Origin: Amycolatopsis lexingtonensis
GTDB lineage: Bacteria; Actinomycetota; Actinomycetes; Mycobacteriales; Pseudonocardiaceae
NCBI RefSeq assembly: GCF_014873755.1
Contig: NZ_JADBEG010000001.1
Location: 6,236,501-6,300,500, forward strand
DNA length: 64,000 bases
Direction: 5' to 3'
The notes under the pieces: generated by a model
The model's database searches: none
Told to the model about the DNA's origin: nothing
The model's input: the letters and a program-made list of their open reading frames with translations, nothing else
In this document: positions 51,650-59,013 of the stretch, in pieces
Layout: each line of letters opens with the position of its first letter
Position numbering within the stretch: position 1 is the stretch's first letter
Program-made: the position numbers and the translations under genes

Positions 51650-53104
51650 TCAGCCCAGCGAAGCCGCCAGCTCCACCAGGGTCCGGGCCGCGAAGCCCGT
51701 CGCGCCCGGGACCACCTCGTCGTAGTTCTTCTCCGACCGTGCCGGCCCCGCGATGTCCAGGTGCGCCCACGGCAGCCCGGACGTGAACTCGCGCAGGAAC
51801 AACGCCGCCGTGATGCTGCCCGGGCCACCAGGCGTCTGCCGGACGTCGCCGAACTCGCCGCGGACGTTCTCCGCGTAGTCCTCGACCAGGGGCATGCGCC
51901 ACCACGCCTCGCCCACGCGCGCGCCCGCCGCGATCACCGCGTCCGCCAGCGAAGAATCCGAAGCGAACAACCCGCCCGTCCGCAGGCCGAGCGAGACCTT
52001 CATCGCGCCGGTCAGCGTCGCCGCGTCGACGACGTAGTCCGGGCTGAAGCGGCGGATGCCGTAGGCCAGCGCGTCCGCCAGGACCATGCGGCCCTCCGCG
52101 TCGGTGTTCGCGACCTCGGTCGTCTTGCCGCCGTAGTGGCGGACGATGTCGCCGGGCCGGTACGCCGAGCCCGACACGTGGTTCTCCGCCGCCGGCACCA
52201 GCGCCGTCACGCGCACCGGCAGGCCGAGGGCCGCGATCGCGCGGGTCGCGGCGATCACGGCCGCGCCGCCCGCCATGTCCGTGCGCATCAGGTGCATGCC
52301 GTCGGCCGGCTTGATGGACAGGCCGCCCGTGTCGAACGTGATGCCCTTGCCGACCAGCAGCAGGTGCTTCGAAGCACCCGACGGCTTGTACGCCATCTCG
52401 ATCAGGCGCGGCGGGCGGGCCGAGCCGCCGCCGACCGCCACGACGCCGCCGAAGCCCTGCGTCGTCAGCCACTTCTCGTCCCGGATCGTCACCTCGACGC
52501 CCGGGCCTGCCACCTTCGACGCCGTGTCCGCCAGCCACGCCGGGCTCTTCACGTTCGACGGCGTGTTCGCCAGGTCGCGGGTCAGCGCCGTCGCCGCGGC
52601 CAGTGCCGAAGCGCGGGCGACCAGCTCGCCGGCGGCCGGGTCCGCGGTCACCAGCCGGACCGTCCGCACCGACGGCTTCGGGTCCTCGCCGGACACCTTG
52701 AAGCGGTAGCCGCCCAGCAGCAGCCCGAGCGCCAGCTCGGTCACGTGCTCGCCGGACGCCTCCTCCGGCAGCTCCACCTGCACCGCGCGGAACGCCTTAC
52801 CCCCGTTGTCGACGTCGTCGGCCAGCGCCGCGTTCACCGCGCGGACCAGCGCCGCGCCGGTCTTGCGGTACTGCTTCGGCTCGCCGTCGCCGAGCCCCGC
52901 GACCCACCGGGGACCGTCGCCGGGGACCGTCTGCACGTCGCCCGCCTTGCCGGTGATCCGGACGCCGCCGACCTCGAGGGGCTCGGACTCGGCGTCGTCC
53001 GCGGGCGCGGTCACGAACCGGGCCGTCGGGGTGCCGCGGCGGAGCTCCGCCGTTACCTCGATGTCGAGCAGACTGGTCGGAACGGGGGGTAGCGGATTAC
53101 GCAC
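51650..53104 (-). CDS. pepA: M17 leucyl aminopeptidase
   Basis: 484 residues. The C-terminal catalytic domain has the metal and catalytic residues in LLVGKGITFDTGG, MRTDMAGGAAV and NTDAEGRMVLADAL. It removes N-terminal residues from peptides in the cytoplasm with two metal ions; hexameric in relatives. GTG 53104 is set by GGAGG 9 bases upstream; the in-frame TTG at 53113 overlaps that site. Confidence 0.93.
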   Translation of the reverse strand: MRNPLPPVPTSLLDIEVTAELRRGTPTARFVTAPADDAESEPLEVGGVRITGKAGDVQTVPGDGPRWVAGLGDGEPKQYRKTGAALVRAVNAALADDVDNGGKAFRAVQVELPEEASGEHVTELALGLLLGGYRFKVSGEDPKPSVRTVRLVTADPAAGELVARASALAAATALTRDLANTPSNVKSPAWLADTASKVAGPGVEVTIRDEKWLTTQGFGGVVAVGGGSARPPRLIEMAYKPSGASKHLLLVGKGITFDTGGLSIKPADGMHLMRTDMAGGAAVIAATRAIAALGLPVRVTALVPAAENHVSGSAYRPGDIVRHYGGKTTEVANTDAEGRMVLADALAYGIRRFSPDYVVDAATLTGAMKVSLGLRTGGLFASDSSLADAVIAAGARVGEAWWRMPLVEDYAENVRGEFGDVRQTPGGPGSITAALFLREFTSGLPWAHLDIAGPARSEKNYDEVVPGATGFAARTLVELAASLG

Positions 53105-53136
53105 AGTGAGCAACCTCCGGGCGCTGAGGAACCGCG

Positions 53137-53164
53137 ACCCCGGCCTCCGAAGGGAGACCGGGGT
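53137..53164. terminator. Hairpin after the DUF3117 gene
   Basis: ACCCCGG and CTCC pair with GGAG and CCGGGGT across a GAAG loop, with one mismatch. It lies between the DUF3117 stop and the pepA start, so DUF3117 probably ends here. Confidence 0.65.
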
Positions 53165-53194
53165 GCGACGGAAGGACGGTTCGAGGGAGGCTTG

Positions 53195-53362
53195 CTAGCC
53201 GGTGACCTCCGCCAAAGCGGCGCCGAGGTCCTTCGCTTCTTCCGCGGAAAGTTCGACGACGAGTCGCCCACCGCCCTCGAGCGGTACGCGCATCACGAGG
53301 CCCCGCCCCTCCTTAGTCACTTCGAGGGGACCATCTCCGGTCCGGGGCTTCATGGCCGCCAT
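53195..53362 (-). CDS. DUF3117 protein (Rv1211-like)
   Basis: 55 residues, MAAMKPRTGDGPLEVTKEGR to the acidic AEEAKDLGAALAEVTG. The family is found across actinobacteria and nearly invariant in length; role unknown. ATG 53362 follows GGAGGG. Its neighbours tagA and gpgS are shared with M. tuberculosis (Rv1208-Rv1211). Confidence 0.9.
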   Translation of the reverse strand: MAAMKPRTGDGPLEVTKEGRGLVMRVPLEGGGRLVVELSAEEAKDLGAALAEVTG

Positions 53363-53560
53363 AGCGTGCTCCCTCCGTCTCAACCGGCGCGCCCGGGTCG
53401 CGCTCGCGTGAAAGCCAGCCGGGTCTGGTGTCCATTGTCCCTCATCAGCGGCCGGGCGCATCAGCGGACCGATCTTTTGCCGCCGTATCGGTGCTGGTAT
53501 GCGGCCCGGGGGAGGTGGAAGACTCTCGGCCGACCGAAGTTTTCCGCGCAAGGAGATGAC

Positions 53561-54355
53561 GTGACCACATCCGACGTCCTGTTGACCGCCGACGCCGACG
53601 GGGTCCGCACGCTGACCCTCAACCGGCCGCAGGCGTACAACTCGCTGACCGTCGAGCTGAAGGAAGCACTGCTCGCGGCGCTGCGCGAGGCGTCCGGCGA
53701 CGAAACCGTCCGCGCGGTGGTGCTGACCGGGTCCGGCAAGGCGTTCTGCGCCGGCCAGGATCTGAAGGAGCACGTCGGGCTGCTCCAGGCGGGTGACCCC
53801 GCCCCGCTACACACGGTGAAGGAGCACTACAACCCGATCGTCCAGGCGATCGTGTCGATGGAGAAGCCGGTGATCGCGGCGGTCAACGGCACCGCCGCCG
53901 GTGCCGGGGCCGCCTTCGCCTACGCCAGTGACCTGCGGATCGCCGCCGAGTCGTCGTCGTTCCTGATGGCCTTCGCCAACGTCGGGCTCGGCCCGGACTC
54001 GGGTGCGTCGTGGACGTTGCAGCGGCTGGTCGGCTACGGCCGCGCCGCCGAGCTGATGCTGCTGGCCCGGACCGTCGACGCGGCGGAGGCGCTGCGCCTC
54101 GGCCTGGTCGGCGAGGTCGTGCCGGACGAGGAGCTGCCGGCGCGCGCCCAGAAGGTCGCGGCGAAGCTCGCGGCCGGGCCGACGGTGGCCTACGCGAAGA
54201 TCAAGAGCGTGCTCAACCTGGCCGCGCAGTCGACGTTCGACGAGGCCCTCGACGCCGAGGACGCCGCCCAGACCGCGCTCGGCACGACCGCCGACCACAC
54301 CGAGGCCGTCGAGGCCTTCGTCGGCAAGCGCAAGCCGAACTTCCAGGGCAAGTGA
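53561..54355 (+). CDS. Enoyl-CoA hydratase/isomerase-family protein
   Basis: 264 residues of the crotonase fold: NRPQAYNSLTVELKEAL, oxyanion hole GSGKAFCAGQDLKEH and AAVNGTAAGAGAAFAYASD, and FANVGLGPDSGASW. The second acidic catalytic residue of classical hydratases is replaced by D-S-G, as in PaaG-type isomerases. It may act in phenylacetate or fatty-acid breakdown. GTG 53561 has AGGAG. Confidence 0.9.
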   Translation: MTTSDVLLTADADGVRTLTLNRPQAYNSLTVELKEALLAALREASGDETVRAVVLTGSGKAFCAGQDLKEHVGLLQAGDPAPLHTVKEHYNPIVQAIVSMEKPVIAAVNGTAAGAGAAFAYASDLRIAAESSSFLMAFANVGLGPDSGASWTLQRLVGYGRAAELMLLARTVDAAEALRLGLVGEVVPDEELPARAQKVAAKLAAGPTVAYAKIKSVLNLAAQSTFDEALDAEDAAQTALGTTADHTEAVEAFVGKRKPNFQGK

Positions 54356-54356
54356 C

Positions 54357-54402
54357 GTCGTGAGTGTTCAGTCGGGTTAGAACCCGACTGAACACTCACG
54401 AC
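54357..54402. terminator. 22-bp perfect hairpin between convergent genes
   Basis: GTCGTGAGTGTTCAGTCGGG and its complement with a 2-nt centre AG. It starts 1 base after the enoyl-CoA hydratase stop and its right end overlaps the tagA stop codon. The sequence differs from the other families but is of the same length class. Confidence 0.85.
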
Positions 54403-54962
54403 CCGGCCCGGAAGCAGCCCTCGACGTGGTCGTCGACCATGCCGGTGGCCTGCATCAGCGCGTAGCACGTGGTCGGGCCGAGGAAGACGAAGCCGCGCTT
54501 TTTCAGCTCCTTCGCCATCGCCTTGGACTCGTCGGTGATGGCCGGGACGTCGGCCATCGTCGCCGGCCGCTTGTGCGACGAGGGCGCGAACGACCACAGC
54601 AGGTCGTCCAGCGGCGTGTCCAGCGCGGCGATCGCCTGCGCGTTCTTGATCGCGGCCAGGATCTTGGCCCGGTTCCGCACGATCGACGCGTCCTGCATCA
54701 GCCGCTCGACGTCGGCGTCGCCGAACTTGGCCACCTTCGCCGGCTTGAACCGCTTGAACGCCTTCCGGAAGTTCTCGCGCTTGCGCAGGATCGTGATCCA
54801 CGACAGCCCCGACTGGAACGACTCGAGGCACAGCCGCTCGTACAGCTCGTCCTGCCCGTGGAGCGGCACGCCCCACTCCTCGTCGTGGTAGGCCACGTAG
54901 TCCGGGGCCGAATTGCCCCAGCTGCACCGCGGGACGCCGTCGGTGCCGAACAGCTCACTCAT
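54396..54962 (-). CDS. tagA: DNA-3-methyladenine glycosylase I
   Basis: 188 residues. The N-terminus PRCSWGNSAPDYVAYHDEEWG is the Tag signature (conserved C-x-W and YHDxEWG), and the helix-hairpin-helix region SFQSGLSWITILRKRENFRKAF follows. It excises 3-methyladenine from DNA. ATG 54962 follows GGTGGGG and overlaps the SRPBCC gene by 8 bases. Last of a five-gene overlapping operon. Confidence 0.9.
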   Translation of the reverse strand: MSELFGTDGVPRCSWGNSAPDYVAYHDEEWGVPLHGQDELYERLCLESFQSGLSWITILRKRENFRKAFKRFKPAKVAKFGDADVERLMQDASIVRNRAKILAAIKNAQAIAALDTPLDDLLWSFAPSSHKRPATMADVPAITDESKAMAKELKKRGFVFLGPTTCYALMQATGMVDDHVEGCFRAGS

Positions 54963-55413
54963 CCCCACCCACCGAATAGTCCTCCGCGAACCGCGCGAAC
55001 CGCCGCAGCGACTGGCGCACGCCCAGCGCGAACGCGGGGCGCACCACCGGCCAGCCGAGCCGGCCCAGCGGCCCGAACGGCAGCCGCAGGTGCTCGGCCC
55101 AGACGAACGTCGAGCGCGTCGCGCCCTTCGCCACCACCTGGAACACGCCGGTGCCCTGCACGACGCTGCCGAGGTGCCGGACCGCGCACCGCACCGGCGG
55201 CTCCCAGCTCGTGATCTCCATCTTGTCCGTGAACCCGATGCCGGCCACGCCGGTGAACGCCTGCAGGCGCGACCCGACGCTGCGGCCGTTGCCCGCGACG
55301 ACCTCGACCTGCGTGCCGAGCATCCACTCGCCCTGGCGCGTCCAGTCGGTGAGCGCGAGCCAGGTCGTCCCGGCCGGCGCGCGCACGTCGACCGACAGGA
55401 TCAGATCCGTCAC
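54955..55413 (-). CDS. SRPBCC-fold polyketide cyclase/dehydrase-like protein
   Basis: 152 residues of the START-like fold: ILSVDVRAPAGTTWLALTDW, GSRLQAFTGVAGIGFTDKME and a C-terminal helix (ALGVRQSLRRFARFAED). Ligand unknown. GTG 55413 overlaps the DivIVA-like stop (GTGA). Confidence 0.82.
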   Translation of the reverse strand: MTDLILSVDVRAPAGTTWLALTDWTRQGEWMLGTQVEVVAGNGRSVGSRLQAFTGVAGIGFTDKMEITSWEPPVRCAVRHLGSVVQGTGVFQVVAKGATRSTFVWAEHLRLPFGPLGRLGWPVVRPAFALGVRQSLRRFARFAEDYSVGGDE

Positions 55414-55733
55414 TGGGCCCCTTCGGGCGAGCTCTCCCGTTCGCGCTCGCGCTGCTCCAGCTCGCCGACCCGGGCGCGCAGCTCGTCGATCTCGACGCCG
55501 AGGCGGCGCAGCACCCAGTCCACCTCGGACATCTTGTAGCCGCGCAGCACCAGCTGGAAGCGGACCTCCGTCAGGTCCTCGCCGGTGATGTCCTCGGCGG
55601 GCAGCCGCGTCGGCGAGCTGCCCGGCGGCAGCGGGGCGAGCTCCTCACCCCGGCCGAAGACCACGGCGGCCAGCAGGAACACCACGGCGGCCACCAGCAG
55701 CATGACTACGAGGTAGATCAGCGCGGTCGTCAC
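55410..55733 (-). CDS. DivIVA-domain membrane protein (Rv1209-like)
   Basis: 107 residues: one N-terminal helix (LIYLVVMLLVAAVVFLLAAV), a linker with LPAEDITGEDLTEVRFQLVL, the DivIVA-type RGYKMSEVDWVLRRLG segment and a coiled coil (IDELRARVGELEQRERERE). It may sense curvature or polar growth sites. GTG 55733 overlaps the permease-prefix stop. Confidence 0.8.
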   Translation of the reverse strand: MTTALIYLVVMLLVAAVVFLLAAVVFGRGEELAPLPPGSSPTRLPAEDITGEDLTEVRFQLVLRGYKMSEVDWVLRRLGVEIDELRARVGELEQRERERESSPEGAQ

Positions 55734-56398
55734 GCGACGATCGTGGCATACCCGCCCCAGGATCGTCTCGCGAGCACGACGAGCCGCAGCGAAAGCAGCA
55801 CCCAGGCGACCATCAGCACCGCGCACGGGACGCTCAGGAACAGCCGTGACGCGTCCACGAACCCGGTCGTGCTGATCAGCAGCCCGACCGAAGCCAGGTT
55901 GACGCCGACCGCGAGCGCGATGAGGGTGCCGCAGAACCGCGCGAGCCCGGCGCCGTCCAGGTGCCGGCTCAGCCAGCGGATGCCGAGCAGGGCGAGCACG
56001 CCGATCACCGGCACGACGAACACCGCGCCGTGGCTGACGTGCGTGACGACCTTGTACCACCCCGGCGTCGGCGTCGAGATCCTCGTCCACTCGCCGAAGG
56101 TGAGGATCCGGGCGTAGTCCCACGCCAGCTGCATCGCCGGGACGCCGATGACCAGCTTCCACAGCGTCCGGACGCCGCTGAGCATGCCGAGCTCGGCCTG
56201 GTAGTCGCGGGCGACGACGGCCGCCGGGCCGAAGTCGGCGACCGCGCGGCGCTCGGCTTCCTCGTCGCTCCAGCCGCCCGCGCGGTACGCGTCGGCGGCG
56301 TCGTGCAGGCCGTCCCTGGCCTCCCCCAGCAGGTCGGCCTTGAACCGGCCGCAGCCGTGCAGCCGCCGGTCCAGGTCTCCCAGGTATTCGTCGATCAT
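55730..56398 (-). CDS. Permease-prefix-domain membrane protein
   Basis: 222 residues: an N-terminal helical domain (EYLGDLDRRLHGCGRFKADL, EARDGLHDAADAYRAGGWSD) of the permease prefix domain 1 type, then about five helices. Such proteins are almost always paired with PadR regulators; here the ATG overlaps the PadR stop (ATGA). Role probably in stress or antibiotic-dependent membrane control. Confidence 0.78.
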   Translation of the reverse strand: MIDEYLGDLDRRLHGCGRFKADLLGEARDGLHDAADAYRAGGWSDEEAERRAVADFGPAAVVARDYQAELGMLSGVRTLWKLVIGVPAMQLAWDYARILTFGEWTRISTPTPGWYKVVTHVSHGAVFVVPVIGVLALLGIRWLSRHLDGAGLARFCGTLIALAVGVNLASVGLLISTTGFVDASRLFLSVPCAVLMVAWVLLSLRLVVLARRSWGGYATIVA

Positions 56399-56712
56399 GC
56401 CCCCAGCACTCCCCCGATGACCGTCGTGAACTCCCGCCACTCGGCGCGTTCGGCGGCCAACGCCTGCTGGCCGGAGCGGGTGAGCCGGTAGGTGCGCCGC
56501 TTGCGGCCGGAGACGACGTCCCACTCGCTGGCCAGCCAGCCGGCCCGCTCGAGCCGGCGCAGCGCCGGGTAGACCGTGCCGGTCGGCAGGTCGAGCGCGC
56601 CTTCGCTGCGCAGCTGGAGCGCCTCGATGATCGCGTAGCCGTGCAGCTTCCGGCCGTCGAGGACCGCCAGCAGCAACGCGTCGAGGTGCCCGCGCAAGGT
56701 GTCCGCCTTCAT
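56395..56712 (-). CDS. PadR-family regulator
   Basis: 105 residues: winged helix with LLLAVLDGRKLHGYAIIEAL and LPTGTVYPALRRLERAGWLA, the PadR signature, and a short dimerisation helix. First gene of a five-gene overlapping operon. The 140-base gap to cydA holds two palindromes that could be its operators, though they lie closer to cydA. Confidence 0.88.
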   Translation of the reverse strand: MKADTLRGHLDALLLAVLDGRKLHGYAIIEALQLRSEGALDLPTGTVYPALRRLERAGWLASEWDVVSGRKRRTYRLTRSGQQALAAERAEWREFTTVIGGVLGA

Positions 56713-56814
56713 AGGTACGCAGTCTACGCATCCCACCCCGGAGAGGCTATTGGCCGACGGCAGGGGACGCACCCGGGTATTTCCCGGAGATGACCCGGAT
56801 CTCATGGATTTGGT

Positions 56815-56845
56815 GGCTACATGTAGCCAGACTACGTATATAGTC
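56815..56845. promoter_or_regulatory. cydA promoter with two palindromes; possible leaderless start
   Basis: GGCTACATGTAGCC (56815-56828) is a perfect palindrome; GACTACGTATATAGTC (56830-56845) has a 5-bp inverted repeat. The -10 element TATAGT (56839-56844) lies within the second and ends 8 bases before the cydA ATG. Transcription would then start at or next to the ATG, giving a leaderless message; there is no ribosome binding site. Bound regulator would cover the -10 and -35. Confidence 0.62.
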
Positions 56846-56852
56846 GGGCGCC

Positions 56853-58013
56853 ATGGATGCACTCCCGGTCGCGAGACTCCAGTTCGCGACGACGACTTCG
56901 TTCCACTTCCTGTTCGTGCTGCTCACACTGGGGTTGATCACGATGGTGGCCGTGATGCAGACGCGCGCGGCGGTCGGCGGCAAGCCCGAACTGCTGCGGA
57001 TGACCCGCTACTGGGGCCGCTTGTACGTGATCAATTACGCGCTGGGGATCGTCACCGGAATAGTGATGGAATTCCAGTTCGGGCTGACCTGGACCGGGTT
57101 GTCCACATTCGCCGGTGACGTCTTCGGCGCACCGCTGGCCATCGAGACGCTGGTCGCGTTCTTCCTGGAGTCGACCTTCCTCGGCCTGTGGATCTTCGGC
57201 TTCGGGCGGCTGGGCAAGTGGCTGCACCTGACGCTGATCTGGCTGGTCACGCTGACCGCGTACGCGTCGGCGCTGTTCGTCATGCTGGCCAACTCGTTCC
57301 TGCAGAACCCGGTCGGCAGCCGGCTCGAAGGCGGCACGCTACGCCTCGACGACTTCGGCGCGCTGTTCTCGAACCCGGCGCTGGTCGCATCGCTGCCGCA
57401 CGTCGTCAGCGCCGCGCTGGTGACCGGCGGGTTCTTCGTCGTCGGCATCAGCGCGTACCACTTCCTGAAGCGCACGGCGGAGGTCGAGTTCTTCCGCCGG
57501 TCGATGCGGATCGGCGTGGTCACGGCGCTGATCGGCTCGATCCTGGTGGTCAACCAGGGCTTCGCGCAGTTCGGCGAGCTGAAGATGTACCAGCCGGACA
57601 AGCTGGGCGGGAGCGCGGTGGGCCTGCCGCTGGGCGTGATGATCACGCTCGGCTTCGCCATGCTGCTGTGCGCGCTCCTGGGGACACTGCTGCTGGTCCG
57701 GAACTGGCTCACCAAGGCCCGGTTCCTGCACTACCTGATGGTCGCGGCGATCCCGCTGCCCTTCGTCGCGGCGATCATGGGCTGGCTGGTGCGCGAGCTC
57801 GGCCGCCAGCCCTGGCTGGTCTGGGGGAAGCTGCGCACCGCCGACGCCGTCGCGGACGTCCCGGCCGGCCAGATCCTGTTCTCCTTCATCGCTTTCTCGC
57901 TGCTGTTCGCCGCGCTCGCGGTCGCCGACTGGGTGCTCCTGGCGCGGGTCGCCAAGCGCGGCCCGGAGCCGGTCGACGAGCCCGCCGAGCTGCCCGTCCT
58001 GAGCGGAGTCTGA
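56853..58013 (+). CDS. cydA: Cytochrome bd oxidase subunit I, short form lacking most of the Q-loop
   Basis: 386 residues, against about 520 in E. coli. The heme ligands and proton-path residues can be placed: His18 (TTSFHFLF), Glu98 and Glu106 (IETLVAFFLEST), His183 (SLPHVVSA) and the C-terminal GRQPW at 317-321. The periplasmic Q-loop, about 140 residues in E. coli, is replaced by a stretch of about 20 (GELKMYQPDKLGGSAVGLPL). Lys250 matches the quinol-contacting lysine, but its partner glutamate is missing. First gene of cydABDC. Confidence 0.9.
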   Translation: MDALPVARLQFATTTSFHFLFVLLTLGLITMVAVMQTRAAVGGKPELLRMTRYWGRLYVINYALGIVTGIVMEFQFGLTWTGLSTFAGDVFGAPLAIETLVAFFLESTFLGLWIFGFGRLGKWLHLTLIWLVTLTAYASALFVMLANSFLQNPVGSRLEGGTLRLDDFGALFSNPALVASLPHVVSAALVTGGFFVVGISAYHFLKRTAEVEFFRRSMRIGVVTALIGSILVVNQGFAQFGELKMYQPDKLGGSAVGLPLGVMITLGFAMLLCALLGTLLLVRNWLTKARFLHYLMVAAIPLPFVAAIMGWLVRELGRQPWLVWGKLRTADAVADVPAGQILFSFIAFSLLFAALAVADWVLLARVAKRGPEPVDEPAELPVLSGV

Positions 58014-58016
58014 CCG

Positions 58017-59003
58017 ATGGTGACCTTGTGGTGGTGCGTGCTGGGCCTGCTGACCTGCGGGTACTTCGCGCTCGCGGGCTACGACTACGGCGTCGGGCTG
58101 CTCCTGCCCGCGTTCGAGACCGGCGAACGGCGGCGGCGCCAGACCCTCGGCGCGCTCGGCCCGTTCTTCCTGGCCAACGAGGTGTGGCTGGTGGCGGCGG
58201 TCGGGCTGCTGTTCGGCGCGTTCCCGCACCTGGAGGGCAAGGTGTTCGCCGGGGCCTACGTCCTGGTCGTGACGCTGCTGCTCGGCCTGGTCACGTTCAC
58301 CGCGTCGATGCAGCTGCGCAGCCGCCGCCCGGACGCGCGGCGCGGCGCCTGGACCGCGGGCATCGTCGGCGGCGCGCTGGTGACGGCGCTGTCGTGGGGC
58401 CTGTTCCTCGGCAACCTCGTGGCCGGGCTGCCCCTGGCCGCCGACGGCTCGCCGTCCGGGGACGTCCTCGCGCTCTTCAGCCCGTACGCCGTGCTGTGGG
58501 GGCTCGGGTTCGTGGCGCTGTTCGCCTTGCAGGGCGCGGCGTTCCTGGCCGTGCGCGCCCCGGCCGAGCTGACCGGGCGCGCGGTCCGGCTGGCCCGGGC
58601 GTTCACCGCGCCCGTGCTCGCGTTCCTGGTGATCACGACCGTGTGGAGCGCTTTCACGCTCGACGGCGTGACCGCGCTCGGGGCGGGCGTGGCCGCGCTG
58701 GCCTTCGCCGCGCTCGCCGTCGCCCGGCTCGGCTTGGCGCTGCGCCGCAACCGCGTCGCGCTCGTCGGCTCGATGGTCCTGTCCGCCTGCCCGGCACTGC
58801 TCGCCGGCACGGTGCGGTTCCCCGCGGTGCTGGTCTCGCCCGGGTACGCGCTGACGGTCGACCAGGCGGCGACGGCCCCGGGGACGTTCGCGGTCCTGAC
58901 GTGGTTCGCCCCGCCGTCGCTGCTGGTGCTGCTGGTCGTGCAGTGGCTGACCTGGCGCGCCCACCGCCATCCCGTCGACCAGCGCTCGCTGCTGCACTTC
59001 TAG
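58017..59003 (+). CDS. cydB: Cytochrome bd oxidase subunit II
   Basis: 328 residues, about eight or nine helices, with GYDYGVGLLLPAFE near the N-terminus and the conserved ANEVWLVAAVGLLFGAFP. It holds the complex together with CydA. It begins 3 bases after cydA and is 10 bases before cydD. Confidence 0.9.
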   Translation: MVTLWWCVLGLLTCGYFALAGYDYGVGLLLPAFETGERRRRQTLGALGPFFLANEVWLVAAVGLLFGAFPHLEGKVFAGAYVLVVTLLLGLVTFTASMQLRSRRPDARRGAWTAGIVGGALVTALSWGLFLGNLVAGLPLAADGSPSGDVLALFSPYAVLWGLGFVALFALQGAAFLAVRAPAELTGRAVRLARAFTAPVLAFLVITTVWSAFTLDGVTALGAGVAALAFAALAVARLGLALRRNRVALVGSMVLSACPALLAGTVRFPAVLVSPGYALTVDQAATAPGTFAVLTWFAPPSLLVLLVVQWLTWRAHRHPVDQRSLLHF

Positions 59004-59013
59004 GGGGAACGCC

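Noticed and set aside
57339..58997. A 552-codon minus-strand open frame antisense to cydAB
   Set aside because: Composition (Gln, Arg, His, Asp rich) is that of the reverse strand of GC-rich membrane-protein codons; no motif or ribosome binding site.
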